Positions 7,879 through 17,202 of a DNA stretch of 42,799 nucleotides are shown piece after piece; position 1 is the stretch's first letter, and every line of letters begins with the position of its first letter. The notes beneath the pieces are model-generated. The model was not told where the DNA came from. It ran no database searches and was given only the letters and a program-made list of their open reading frames with translations. The position numbers and the translations under genes are program-made. Source of the stretch: Lachnospiraceae bacterium (GTDB lineage: Bacteria > Bacillota_A > Clostridia > Lachnospirales > Lachnospiraceae); NCBI GenBank assembly GCA_016291475.1, contig JAEEXJ010000013.1, forward strand, positions 1 to 42,799, given 5' to 3'.

Positions 7879-8590
7879 AATTCTTTCTGACGTATTCTTT
7901 TTCAGCGCGCTTCTTGGTTCTTGCTTCCCTGAATGCCTGAATGATATCCAGATAGTAGATCAGGTAGTACATCAGGATTCCCAGAACAACAGCGGTTGCC
8001 ACATCAAATACGGAATGCTGTTTGAGGAACATGGTAGAAAGCACGATCAGGATGCAGAGTATAAAACTTGAAATCTGTATCCATTTCTTTTTTCTGAGCT
8101 TTTCGCTTCTTGCGATGGCAAATTCCACACCGAGTGAATTATATACGTGAATGCTGGGGCAGATGTTGGTGGGAGTATCCGTACGATACAGATGCAATAC
8201 CCACGCTTCGAAAAATCCTTCGTTTCCTCTTAAGTGGGGCCTGAGGTCCTGACCGTTGGGCCATATGGTAGAGACTATCAGGAAAAGTGTCATTCCGGTT
8301 ACCAGGAAAATAAAGAGCTTCCAATAATCATTTTTGCTGGTAAAGAGGAAGAACAGGACCGATCCGAGTACATATATAAACCATATCTCATAAGGTATGA
8401 TGAATGCCGGTAAGAAAGGGATGTGATTATCGGCTTCGATATGGATCACGTACTTAGGTATGACCACGTTGTTTTCCAGAATTGAAAACCATGTAAGATA
8501 AAACACAGTGTACACAAGAAAAGGTATACCTTCCTTGTGTGCATGAACGAAATCATAGATTTTAAAATACAGGTTCTTTATAACTTTCAT
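7877..8590 (-). CDS. PAP2-superfamily membrane phosphatase
   Basis: 237 residues with about six membrane helices. The phosphatase motifs are recognisable: a degenerate first motif around GQDLRPHLRG, the second CPSIHVYNS (PSxH), and the third STMFLKQHSVFDV (H with D four residues later). Family members dephosphorylate lipid phosphates such as phosphatidate or undecaprenyl diphosphate, or act as phosphotransferases on membrane lipids. The ATG at 8590 is preceded on its strand by AAGGA. It is divergent from the phosphonate operon, so a role in the same envelope chemistry is possible but unproven. Confidence 0.8.
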   Translation of the reverse strand: MKVIKNLYFKIYDFVHAHKEGIPFLVYTVFYLTWFSILENNVVIPKYVIHIEADNHIPFLPAFIIPYEIWFIYVLGSVLFFLFTSKNDYWKLFIFLVTGMTLFLIVSTIWPNGQDLRPHLRGNEGFFEAWVLHLYRTDTPTNICPSIHVYNSLGVEFAIARSEKLRKKKWIQISSFILCILIVLSTMFLKQHSVFDVATAVVLGILMYYLIYYLDIIQAFREARTKKRAEKEYVRKN

Positions 8591-8643
8591 TTTTTGTCCT
8601 TCTTGACCGCAAGAATTTACCCCTCGTGCGGCCGACAGAGTCT

Positions 8644-8671
8644 AGTATAGCGTATTGTAGGCAAACTTCAA
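8644..8671 (-). promoter_or_regulatory. Promoter of the PAP2 gene
   Basis: On the minus strand TTGAAG (8666-8671) and TATACT (8644-8649) are 16 bases apart, about 54 bases upstream of the ATG. The 245-base divergent region 8591-8835 holds this promoter and the one for the phosphonate operon; otherwise it is AT-rich with no gene. Confidence 0.6.
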
Positions 8672-8766
8672 TAGTCTGAACAATGAATTTTTTTCCGAAA
8701 AAACGTTTTTTTATTATCTAATTACACATTTTTCGAATAAATTGTGTATATATTTTGTGCCATATT

Positions 8767-8795
8767 TTGTGGAATAAGCATTATTTAAGTAATAT
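8767..8795 (+). promoter_or_regulatory. Probable promoter of the phosphonate operon
   Basis: TTGTGG (8767-8772) and TAATAT (8790-8795) are 17 bases apart in AT-rich sequence, about 40 bases before the first gene. A TATAAT at 8793-8798 overlaps, with a 20-base gap to the same -35, so the exact -10 is uncertain. Confidence 0.5.
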
Positions 8796-8835
8796 AATTA
8801 TTCAGTATGCGTAATTTTGCTTAGTGAGGAATAGC

Positions 8836-10134
8836 ATGAAGACTGTATATACATGTTTTGCAACCGATGTTATACATGCCGGTCATCTGAATATCATAAA
8901 TGAAGCCAAAAAGTACGGCAGGGTTGTCGTAGGCTGTTTAAGCGACAAAGCTTCCATAAGATATAACCGATTTCCGACTGTCTCTGAAGATAAAAGAATA
9001 GAGATGTACGGTGAGATAGAGGGAGTTGATTCCGTTATCCTCCAGAACGATATGTTTTACGAGGATGTGATAGAGTCCCTTCATCCCGATTACGTAATTC
9101 ACGGGGATAACTGGGTCAAAGGACCCGAGAGCTCCATCAGGACCCATGTTATCGAACTGGTTTCTTCGTATGGCGGAGAGGTTATCGATGTTCCCTACAC
9201 TTTCAGTGAAGATGTCAAGAAGGTGGACATGCAGATCAAAGAGAAGCTGTCCATGCCCGAATACAGAAGAAAGAGGTTAAGACAGCTAATTGCCATGACC
9301 GACATCGTAAAGGCCATGGAAGCACACAGCGGCCTTACGGGGCTTATTGTGGAAAAAACGGTTGTAGAGGGTGAAAACGGCATGCTGGACCAGTTCGATG
9401 CCATGTGGATATCAAGCCTCTGCGACAGTACCGCAAAAGGAAAGCCGGATATTGAGCTTGTTGATATGACAAGCCGTTTCAGGACTATTGAGGATATCAC
9501 CGAGGTCACCACCAAGCCCATTATCTTCGACGGAGATACAGGCGGACTCGCGGAGCATTTCGTATATACCGTGCGTACCCTTGAGAGACTTGGTGTAAGC
9601 GCGGTGATCATAGAAGATAAGACCGGACTCAAGAAAAATTCACTGTTCGGAACCGAGGTCAAGCAGACTCAGGCGGACATCGAAGAATTTTCTGCCAAGA
9701 TCAGAGCGGGTAAAAAAGCCCAGCTTACGGATGACTTTATGATCATTGCAAGGATCGAAAGTCTGATACTTGAACGCGGAATGGAGGATGCTCTTAAGAG
9801 AGCGGAGGCTTTTGTGGCAGCGGGTGCAGACGGTATCATGATCCACAGCAGACGTAAAACACCTGATGAGATACTCGAGTTCTGCGACAGATTCAGGGAA
9901 AAAGATAAGACAACTCCCATCGTTGTTGTCCCCAGCAGCTATAACACCATCACCGAAAGTGAGCTTGTCGAGCACGGTGTTAATATCGTAATTTATGCTA
10001 ATCAGCTTACCAGGGCAGCCTTCCCTGCAATGCAGAAGACTGCGGAAGACATCTTAAGATATCACAGAGCCAAGGAAGTTGATGACAGATTGATGTCTAT
10101 CAAGGATATCATCACTCTTATAGATGAGATCTGA
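8836..10134 (+). CDS. Cytidylyltransferase-like domain fused to phosphoenolpyruvate mutase
   Basis: 432 residues. The C-terminal two-thirds is PEP mutase, which converts PEP to 3-phosphonopyruvate, the first committed step of phosphonate synthesis. The loop EDKTGLKKNS (E260-S269) is the mutase signature that separates it from isocitrate lyases. Residues 1-135 form a nucleotidyltransferase fold with HAGH (H14-H17) and GDNW. At the place of the usual RTxGISTT motif it reads YTFSEDV (121-127), so CTP use is doubtful. ATG 8836 follows GAGGA by five bases; an in-frame GTG at 8824 has no site. First gene of a seven-gene operon. Confidence 0.93.
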   Translation: MKTVYTCFATDVIHAGHLNIINEAKKYGRVVVGCLSDKASIRYNRFPTVSEDKRIEMYGEIEGVDSVILQNDMFYEDVIESLHPDYVIHGDNWVKGPESSIRTHVIELVSSYGGEVIDVPYTFSEDVKKVDMQIKEKLSMPEYRRKRLRQLIAMTDIVKAMEAHSGLTGLIVEKTVVEGENGMLDQFDAMWISSLCDSTAKGKPDIELVDMTSRFRTIEDITEVTTKPIIFDGDTGGLAEHFVYTVRTLERLGVSAVIIEDKTGLKKNSLFGTEVKQTQADIEEFSAKIRAGKKAQLTDDFMIIARIESLILERGMEDALKRAEAFVAAGADGIMIHSRRKTPDEILEFCDRFREKDKTTPIVVVPSSYNTITESELVEHGVNIVIYANQLTRAAFPAMQKTAEDILRYHRAKEVDDRLMSIKDIITLIDEI

Positions 10135-10165
10135 TGAAGATAAGTTTAAGTACGGAGAATTGATA

Positions 10166-11296
10166 ATGGAGATAAAGAGAAATATATTACTTAATCCGGG
10201 ACCTTCCACCACGACGGACACCGTCAAGCTGGCACAGGTTGTTCCCGATATCTGCCCCCGTGAGAAGGAGTTTCAGTCTATCATGGCTCCCATGAGGGAA
10301 GACCTTGTCAAAATAGTCCACGGTAAAAAGGAAGACTTCACTTCAGTCCTTTTCTGCGGATCCGGAACCATCTGCATAGATATAACACTTAACTCACTTC
10401 TGGATGCCGGAAAGAAAGCATTTGTGATCAACAACGGTTCTTATTCCCAGAGAGCGGTTGATGTATGTAAAGCATATAATCTTCCTCTTATCGAGCTTAA
10501 GCAGCCCATCGATACGACTCCTTCACTTACCGAGATCGAGGATGTGTTTAAGGCAAACAGTGACATCGGATATGTCTACGTAACGTACCATGAGACAGGA
10601 ACAGGTCTTCTCAACCCCGTTAAGGAGATCGGTGAGATCGCTCACAGGTACGGTGTTTTTTTGATAACGGATACCACAAGTGCATATGCATTAAGACCCA
10701 TCAATGTGTATGACGAGAACATTGATTTTTGCATGGCGTCCGCACAGAAAGGAATACAGGGAATGACCGGACTTTCTTTCATTGTCGGAAGAAAGGACAT
10801 TATCGAAAAGAGTAAGGATTTCCCGGTAAGATCATATTATTGCAATCTTTTCATGCAGTATGATTTCTTCGAGCGTACCGGAGAGATGCATTTTACTCCT
10901 CCCGTTCAGACCGTTTATGCCGCAAAGCAGGCTCTTATCGAATATTTCGAAGAAGGGGAAGAGGCAAAGTGGGAGCGCCATACGGGGGTTATGAATGCCA
11001 TCCGTGAGGGCGTTGACAGACTCGGATTTAAGGAAGCGCTGGACAGATCTGTCCAGGCGGGTCTGGTCTCCGCGATTGTTTATCCCGATGATCCTAACTG
11101 GAATTTTGAGAAGGTTCACGATTATGTATATGAGCGCGGATTCACTATTTATCCCGGTAAGATTGAAAGAAGAGGAACCTTCAGACTTTGTGCACTCGGC
11201 ATGATCACGGATGCCGATATCAGGGAATTCTGGAAGGTGTTTGAAGAGGCCTTGAAAGCTACCGGAGTCAGCATTCCCGTCAGATACGATAAGTGA
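10166..11296 (+). CDS. 2-aminoethylphosphonate transaminase (class V, PhnW-like)
   Basis: 376 residues. A class V pyridoxal-phosphate aminotransferase that begins with the PhnW-type NILLNPGPSTTTDTVK. CGSGTICID binds the cofactor phosphate, and the Schiff-base lysine is in ASAQKGIQGM (K195). In this operon it would run in the biosynthetic direction, aminating phosphonoacetaldehyde to AEP. ATG 10166 has GGAG eight bases upstream; a longer frame from 10124 overlaps the PEP mutase and lacks a site. Substrate assignment rests on operon context as well as on the family. Confidence 0.9.
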   Translation: MEIKRNILLNPGPSTTTDTVKLAQVVPDICPREKEFQSIMAPMREDLVKIVHGKKEDFTSVLFCGSGTICIDITLNSLLDAGKKAFVINNGSYSQRAVDVCKAYNLPLIELKQPIDTTPSLTEIEDVFKANSDIGYVYVTYHETGTGLLNPVKEIGEIAHRYGVFLITDTTSAYALRPINVYDENIDFCMASAQKGIQGMTGLSFIVGRKDIIEKSKDFPVRSYYCNLFMQYDFFERTGEMHFTPPVQTVYAAKQALIEYFEEGEEAKWERHTGVMNAIREGVDRLGFKEALDRSVQAGLVSAIVYPDDPNWNFEKVHDYVYERGFTIYPGKIERRGTFRLCALGMITDADIREFWKVFEEALKATGVSIPVRYDK

Positions 11297-11309
11297 GAAG
11301 AATACAAAT

Positions 11310-12023
11310 ATGAAAAATGAGATAGCTATACTTATGGCTGCCGGTCTGGGTACAAGGATGAGGCCGCTTACTCTGGAAAAGCCCAAGCCCCTTATAACGG
11401 TGGATGGAACTCCCATGATCGAAACGGTCATATGCGCCCTTGAAAAAAGAGGAGTGTCACACATATATATTGTTACAGGTTATCTCGGGGATCAGTTTCG
11501 TTATCTTCCCGAAAAGTACGGCAATATAACGGTAGTCAGAAACGAATACTACGAGACGGTAAATAATATTTCTTCCATACACGCGGTCACGAACCTTATG
11601 AGAGGTCATAATGTATTTATCTGCGAAGCGGATCTTTATATACCGGATCCCGGCGTATTGGACTGCACGATAGATAAATCCTGCTATTTCGGAAGAAAGG
11701 TTGAAGGTCATTCCGATGACTGGGTATTCGATCAGGACCCTTCGGGAAAAATAATCCGCATAGGAAAAGGCGGAGACAGTGTCTATAACATGTGCGGGAT
11801 TTCCTATTTTTACGAAGAGGAATCCGAAGCTATTGCAGATGCCGTAGATGAAACCTGGGGAAAACCCGGATATGAGGAACTTTTCTGGGATGAAGTAGTA
11901 CACAGCATTCTGGATAAGATAGATATCACGGTTCATCCGATCGAAGACGGAGATATCGTCGAGATAGATACCGTGGATGAACTCAGAGCGGTTGAAGAAA
12001 CGATAAGTAAAAACAAAGCATAG
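11310..12023 (+). CDS. Sugar-nucleotidyltransferase-fold cytidylyltransferase (PntC/LicC-like)
   Basis: 237 residues with the N-terminal signature AAGLGTRMRPLTLEKPKPL, which binds the nucleotide, and the metal-binding CEADLYI further on. The closest functional families are choline-phosphate cytidylyltransferase (LicC) and AEP cytidylyltransferase (PntC). Lying between AEP transaminase and phosphonopyruvate decarboxylase, it most likely makes CMP-AEP from AEP and CTP. The start follows GAGAAG, 13 bases after the previous stop. Choline or ethanolamine phosphate as substrate cannot be ruled out from sequence. Confidence 0.82.
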   Translation: MKNEIAILMAAGLGTRMRPLTLEKPKPLITVDGTPMIETVICALEKRGVSHIYIVTGYLGDQFRYLPEKYGNITVVRNEYYETVNNISSIHAVTNLMRGHNVFICEADLYIPDPGVLDCTIDKSCYFGRKVEGHSDDWVFDQDPSGKIIRIGKGGDSVYNMCGISYFYEEESEAIADAVDETWGKPGYEELFWDEVVHSILDKIDITVHPIEDGDIVEIDTVDELRAVEETISKNKA

Positions 12024-12032
12024 GAAAATAAA

Positions 12033-13154
12033 ATGAAAGTAGAAAGTTTTGTAAGAATACTTGGTTCGGATTTTTACACAGGTGTTCCCGATTCCCAGTT
12101 AAAAGCACTTTGCAATTATCTGATGGATAAATACGGGATTTCCCCCGAGCATCACATGATCGCCGCAAACGAGGGTAACTGCACCGCACTGGCAGCGGGA
12201 TATCATCTTGCTACAGGTAAGGTTCCTGTTGTATATATGCAAAATTCCGGTGAGGGCAATATCATCAATCCCGTCGCATCACTTTTGAATGATAAGGTAT
12301 ATGCGATCCCCGTGATTTTCGTAGTGGGCTGGCGCGGAGAGCCCGGAGTTCACGACGAACCTCAGCATATCTATCAGGGAGAAGTTACTCTTAAACTTCT
12401 TGAAGATATGGATATACAGGCCTTTGTGGTTGACAAAGATACTACCGAAGATGAACTCGAATCCAAGATGGAGGAGTACAGTAAAGTGCTTGCTTCCGGC
12501 AAGGATGTTGCGTTTGTTATCAGAAAAGGTGCTCTTACGGATGCTCCTTCCGTTAAATATTCCAATGACAACAAGATGCTCAGAGAAGAGATCATCAGAC
12601 ATATCACACTCGTAAGCGGAGAAGATCCCATTGTTTCCACTACGGGAAAGGCAAGCAGAGAGCTGTTCGAGATAAGGACCGCTAATGGTCAGGAACATAA
12701 ATATGATTTCCTTACCGTCGGTTCAATGGGGCACTCATCCTCTATAGCACTCGGGATCGCACTTAATAAGAAAGATACCAGGGTATGGTGTATAGACGGA
12801 GACGGAGCTGTTTTGATGCACATGGGTGCCATGGCTGTGATCGGTTCTAATAAACCCGCGAATCTTATTCATGTAGTCATCAATAACGGAGCACATGAAA
12901 CCGTAGGCGGTATGCCTACCGTTGCAGCAGGTATCAATGTTGTAGAGATTGCTAAGGCATGCGGTTATCCTAAAGCTTTTTCCGTAAGTACATATGATGA
13001 ACTTGATGAGGCACTTAAAGCGGCAAAGGCGGGTAATGAACTTACCCTCATCGAAGTTAAATGTTCCATCGGAGCAAGGGAAGACCTGGGTCGTCCCACA
13101 ACCACCGCGCTGGAAAATAAGAATGCATTTGTCGAATATCTCAGATCCGTCTGA
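12033..13154 (+). CDS. Phosphonopyruvate decarboxylase (ThDP-dependent)
   Basis: 373 residues in a two-domain layout shorter than typical ThDP decarboxylases, as usual for Ppd/AepY. The catalytic Glu is in IAANEGNCTAL near the N-terminus. The ThDP/Mg motif begins GDGAVLMHMG (G256-G258) and ends VINN. It decarboxylates phosphonopyruvate to phosphonoacetaldehyde, the irreversible pull that makes the uphill PEP mutase step productive. Nine bases separate it from the cytidylyltransferase gene. Confidence 0.93.
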   Translation: MKVESFVRILGSDFYTGVPDSQLKALCNYLMDKYGISPEHHMIAANEGNCTALAAGYHLATGKVPVVYMQNSGEGNIINPVASLLNDKVYAIPVIFVVGWRGEPGVHDEPQHIYQGEVTLKLLEDMDIQAFVVDKDTTEDELESKMEEYSKVLASGKDVAFVIRKGALTDAPSVKYSNDNKMLREEIIRHITLVSGEDPIVSTTGKASRELFEIRTANGQEHKYDFLTVGSMGHSSSIALGIALNKKDTRVWCIDGDGAVLMHMGAMAVIGSNKPANLIHVVINNGAHETVGGMPTVAAGINVVEIAKACGYPKAFSVSTYDELDEALKAAKAGNELTLIEVKCSIGAREDLGRPTTTALENKNAFVEYLRSV

Positions 13155-13179
13155 TAAATGATACCTAAGGAGTAGTGAA

Positions 13180-14478
13180 ATGTTTTTTAATCATACCTTC
13201 ATAACCGCATATATCGATCCCGGAACAGGCGGAATGATCTTTTCCGTTCTGTTTGGTCTGTTCGGATCGGCAATGCTCTTTATACGTGCTTACTGGGTTA
13301 AGCTTAAGTACAGGATAGGTGTCGGAAAGCTGGAAAAGACCATGGATGAGAGGATCCCTGTGGTTATCTTTTCCGACCATAAGAGATACTGGAACATTTT
13401 CGAACCCATCTGTGACAGACTTGAAAAAAAGAACATCAAATGCGTTTATTACACCATGTCACCCGATGACCCCGCTCTTGAGAAAAAGTATGAGAATATC
13501 ACTGCGGAATTTATCGGTGAGGGAAACAGAGCATTTGCGAAGATGAATCTGGTAAATGCTGTTATTGTCCTTTCGACCACTCCCAGCCTTGATGTTTTCC
13601 AGTGGAAGAGATCAAAGAACGCACAGTACTATATCCATATTCCTCACGCATCCAGTGACATCACCCTTTACAGAATGTTCGGAATAGATTTTTATGATGC
13701 GATCCTTTTGTCGGGAGAGTATCAGAAAGACCAGATCAGAGAGCTTGAAAGACTCAGAAACGAACCTGCCAAGGATATCGAGATCGTCGGTATTCCTTAC
13801 ATGGATGTAATGGCTGAGAGAATTAAGAATGCGGAAAAAGATCCCGAGTTCAAAAATAATACATCCGATAAGAGGACTGTTCTTTTAGCACCTTCATGGG
13901 GAAAGAGCGGAGCTCTCAGCATGTACGGAGAGAAACTTATCGATGCGCTTTTGAAGACAGGTTATGACGTTATAATCAGGCCTCATCCCCAGTCCTTTGC
14001 TTCGGAAAAAGAACTGATGGATAAGCTTATGAATAAGTACTGTGAAGGAAGCGGTGTTACCTGGAACCGTGACAATGATAACTTCGATGTTCTCATGAAG
14101 AGCGATATCATGATCTCCGATTTCTCGGGAGTAATATTTGATTTTACCCTTGTTTACGATAAACCGGTTATCTATACGGGAGCAGAGATGGATAAAGCTC
14201 CTTATGATGCTTCATGGATCGATGATGAACTTTGGACTATCAAGATCCTTCCTTCGATCGGAAGAAAACTTGAAAAGAGTGATCTTGATGATATGAAGAA
14301 GGTCATTGACGAATGCCTTGAATGTAATGAATATTCCGAGGGACGTGACAGGGCTAGACGTGAGACCTGGGCTCATTTCGGAGAAGGTGCGGAGCGTACC
14401 GCCGAGTATGTTGTATCAAAATACAACGAACTCGTTTCTATTGAAGAAAAAGCGCTCGACGTAAAGGAATCTGCATAA
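13180..14478 (+). CDS. TagB/TagF-like CDP-polyol phosphotransferase family protein, membrane anchored
   Basis: 432 residues. The N-terminus has AYIDPGTGGM then a membrane helix (FSVLFGLFGSAMLFIRAYW). The body shows motifs of CDP-glycerol:polyol glycerophosphotransferases: LLAPSWGKSG, VIIRPHPQ and DIMISDFSGVIFDFTLVYDK. These enzymes act at the inner face of the membrane on CDP-activated donors to make teichoic acids. With a CMP-AEP pathway directly upstream, a plausible job is to transfer AEP phosphonate, or a polyol phosphate, to a lipid-linked acceptor. The donor is inferred. AAGGAG sits 11 bases before the ATG. It starts 25 bases after the decarboxylase and ends one base before the first fusion gene. 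Confidence 0.85.
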   Translation: MFFNHTFITAYIDPGTGGMIFSVLFGLFGSAMLFIRAYWVKLKYRIGVGKLEKTMDERIPVVIFSDHKRYWNIFEPICDRLEKKNIKCVYYTMSPDDPALEKKYENITAEFIGEGNRAFAKMNLVNAVIVLSTTPSLDVFQWKRSKNAQYYIHIPHASSDITLYRMFGIDFYDAILLSGEYQKDQIRELERLRNEPAKDIEIVGIPYMDVMAERIKNAEKDPEFKNNTSDKRTVLLAPSWGKSGALSMYGEKLIDALLKTGYDVIIRPHPQSFASEKELMDKLMNKYCEGSGVTWNRDNDNFDVLMKSDIMISDFSGVIFDFTLVYDKPVIYTGAEMDKAPYDASWIDDELWTIKILPSIGRKLEKSDLDDMKKVIDECLECNEYSEGRDRARRETWAHFGEGAERTAEYVVSKYNELVSIEEKALDVKESA

Positions 14479-14479
14479 A

Positions 14480-17158
14480 ATGTTCACAAACATCCTTTAT
14501 TATCTTACTATCAGACCGCTTGAAATATTGTTCGAGACGGTGTTTTTCCTGGTGTACAACCGTATAGGAAAACCCTTTGCAACTCTTTTTGCTCTGAGTC
14601 TTATAGTTAATATCCTGGTTTTTCCGCTGTATCGCCGGGCTGACAAACTTCAATCAGAACAAAGAGAGCGTGAGAAGGCTATGGAGAGCCGGATCTCGCA
14701 CATTAAGAAAACCTTTAAGGGTGATGAAAAAGTAATGATGATGCAGGCTTATTACAGGATCTGTGATTATAAGCCTGTGTATGCACTAAGGGGAATATCA
14801 TCCCTTTTGCTTCAGATTCCCTTTTTTATTGCCGCATTCAGATTTCTATCGGGTGTTTCCGTGATCAAGGGAATGCCTTCGATACTGTTGCGATTCGTTC
14901 ATTCTCCGAACGGTCCCATATATTTAATTCGTGATCTGGGTGCTCCCGACGGTGCGCTGTCTCTGTTCGGATATAGCATAAATATACTTCCGATCCTGAT
15001 GACACTTATAAATATAGTATCGGGAATGATCTATTCCAAAGGTCATCTTCGCAAGGAGAAGATCCAGCTGTATGTCACTGCCCTTGTTTTCCTTGTCCTT
15101 TTATATAATTCTCCTGCCGGACTGGTTATATACTGGACATTCAACAATCTTTTTTCGCTGTTAAAAAATGCTGTTCAGAAGATTGTCGAAAAAAGAAAAC
15201 CTGTTGTTATTACGAAAAAGAGTGCCGGAAAAGAAGTAAGTAAGACTTCCAATCTGATGTTTATATCAGCATCGGTTTTCCTGGCTTTGGTAACCGGATT
15301 ATATATTCCTTCTAATGTACTTTCATCATCTCCCATCGAATTTGTCAGGAGTATGGATCTGTTCAATCCTTCAAAATATCTGATCTATTCACTCTCGCTC
15401 GGAATAGGTTTTTTTGTTGTATGGATTGGTATTTATTATCTTTTTTCTACCGATAAGGCGAGGAAGAATTATGCCAGAGTGATGATGGCTGTTTCTGCGG
15501 CATCGATAATTGATTATATGATGTCAGGATCAGGCTTGGGAACAATATCGGCAGAACTTAAATATGATGCCGAGCCTGTGTTTGAGATGGGAAAGATTGC
15601 GCTTAATCTTTTTCTGATCTTACTTGTGACCGGAATCGTAATTGTCGTAATAAAGTTTAAATCTGCCGTCTGTTCTACATTGGTCATGGCCGGATGCGTT
15701 GCAATGATCATAGTTTCGTCCGCGAATATAAATTCGATAAACACCGCATATGATGAATTCCATAACAGATATACATATTCCGATGTTTATGAACAGATAC
15801 CACAGATATCACTTTCCAAAACCGGCAAAAATGTCATTGTCTTTTTGCTGGATCGTGCAATGGGACCGGATATTCCGTACTTACTTAACGAACGCCCTGA
15901 TCTCATGGAGACTTTTGATGGATTTACCTATTATCATGATACGATCTCATTCGGCGGATATACAAATTTCGCAATGCCTGCGGTCTGCGGCGGATATGAA
16001 TATACTCCGCATGAGATGAATGAAAGAAGTGATGAACTTCTTGTGGATACGACGAACGAATCATTGAGGGTTTTGCCCGTACTGTTTTCCGAGAACGGAT
16101 ATGGCGTCACGGTTATGGATCCTCCGCTTGCTGGATATTCGGATCTTCCTGATCTTAGTATTTATAATGACATTCCCGATGTGAATACTTACTATTCAAG
16201 AGATAAATTTTTTGCCGATTCGGAAGAGTATCAGAAGGTCGCAGTCAACGATCTGAAGAGGAATTTCTATTATTTTGGGCAGATGAAGATATGCCCTTTG
16301 GCAATACAGAATATTCTGTATGACAAGGGAAACTATAACACCGGAAAAACCGGAAACGGTACATTTTTTATTGAGATGGAAGGGAATGCTTCCGGAGTTA
16401 TAAGCGGTCAGACCAATGACGGTATCAAGATTGCCGACGGACTTGATCAGCGTTTTATGGAATGGTACTCCGTTTTGGAGAATCTTAATAATATTACGGA
16501 GGTTAACGAAGACAGCAACGGCGAGTTTCTCATGATGTATAATTGTACATCACATGAGCCGACACTTTTACAGCTTCCCGATTATGTTCCAAAGGTCCAT
16601 GTTGATAATACCGCTTTTGATTATGAGGCCTATAATACCATAAACGGTGTTACCCTCCGGATGGATAATGAGTGGCGGGTTGAACACTATCAGGTTAATA
16701 TGGCGGCTTTGTTAAAACTTGGGGAGTGGTTTGATTATCTGAGGGAAGAGGGCGTTTATGATAATACCAGGATAATCATCGTATCGGACCATGGAAGGGA
16801 TATAGGATGGTTCCACGCATTTTCTTTTGGAGAAAAGCATCAGTCCTGTGAATGGTATCTTCCCTTGTTTATGGTTAAAGATTTTGATGCACATGGTTTT
16901 CAAGTATCAACCGATTTTATGACCAATGCAGACACTTGTCCTATGGCAGTTCAGGGACTGATACCTGATCCTGTAAATCCGTTTACCGGAAATCCTCTGG
17001 ATGGTCATGAAAAGTATGAAGATATCATTAGGATTACGGGATCGGATTGGTTCGATACCAATGGAAATAACGGATACAGATTTATTCCTTCTGATTGGTA
17101 TACAGTAAGCGGAAGTCCGTATGATACCGCTAACTGGTCCTACCTTGGCTACGAATGA
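14480..17158 (+). CDS. YidC/Oxa1-like domain fused to an LtaS-like membrane phosphotransferase (copy 1)
   Basis: 892 residues. Residues 1-235 are a YidC/Oxa1 fold: SLIVNILVFPLYRRAD, a charged cytoplasmic hairpin, SLLLQIPFFIAAFRFLSG, and NSPAGLVIYWTFNNLFSL. The groove arginine of YidC is N44. Residues 257-420 add five membrane helices, the number in LtaS. From 447 comes a sulfatase/LtaS fold with metal ligand D458 (FLLDRA), probable nucleophile T495 (GYTNFAMP), H692 (TSHEP) and S769-G772 (SDHG). It should transfer a phosphoryl- or phosphonyl-bearing group outside the membrane. It starts one base after the TagB-like stop. The function of the fusion is unknown. Confidence 0.85.
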   Translation: MFTNILYYLTIRPLEILFETVFFLVYNRIGKPFATLFALSLIVNILVFPLYRRADKLQSEQREREKAMESRISHIKKTFKGDEKVMMMQAYYRICDYKPVYALRGISSLLLQIPFFIAAFRFLSGVSVIKGMPSILLRFVHSPNGPIYLIRDLGAPDGALSLFGYSINILPILMTLINIVSGMIYSKGHLRKEKIQLYVTALVFLVLLYNSPAGLVIYWTFNNLFSLLKNAVQKIVEKRKPVVITKKSAGKEVSKTSNLMFISASVFLALVTGLYIPSNVLSSSPIEFVRSMDLFNPSKYLIYSLSLGIGFFVVWIGIYYLFSTDKARKNYARVMMAVSAASIIDYMMSGSGLGTISAELKYDAEPVFEMGKIALNLFLILLVTGIVIVVIKFKSAVCSTLVMAGCVAMIIVSSANINSINTAYDEFHNRYTYSDVYEQIPQISLSKTGKNVIVFLLDRAMGPDIPYLLNERPDLMETFDGFTYYHDTISFGGYTNFAMPAVCGGYEYTPHEMNERSDELLVDTTNESLRVLPVLFSENGYGVTVMDPPLAGYSDLPDLSIYNDIPDVNTYYSRDKFFADSEEYQKVAVNDLKRNFYYFGQMKICPLAIQNILYDKGNYNTGKTGNGTFFIEMEGNASGVISGQTNDGIKIADGLDQRFMEWYSVLENLNNITEVNEDSNGEFLMMYNCTSHEPTLLQLPDYVPKVHVDNTAFDYEAYNTINGVTLRMDNEWRVEHYQVNMAALLKLGEWFDYLREEGVYDNTRIIIVSDHGRDIGWFHAFSFGEKHQSCEWYLPLFMVKDFDAHGFQVSTDFMTNADTCPMAVQGLIPDPVNPFTGNPLDGHEKYEDIIRITGSDWFDTNGNNGYRFIPSDWYTVSGSPYDTANWSYLGYE

Positions 17159-17202
17159 TACCTGACTGATAATGTTTTTTCAAATGGAGTAAATAAATAA
17201 TC

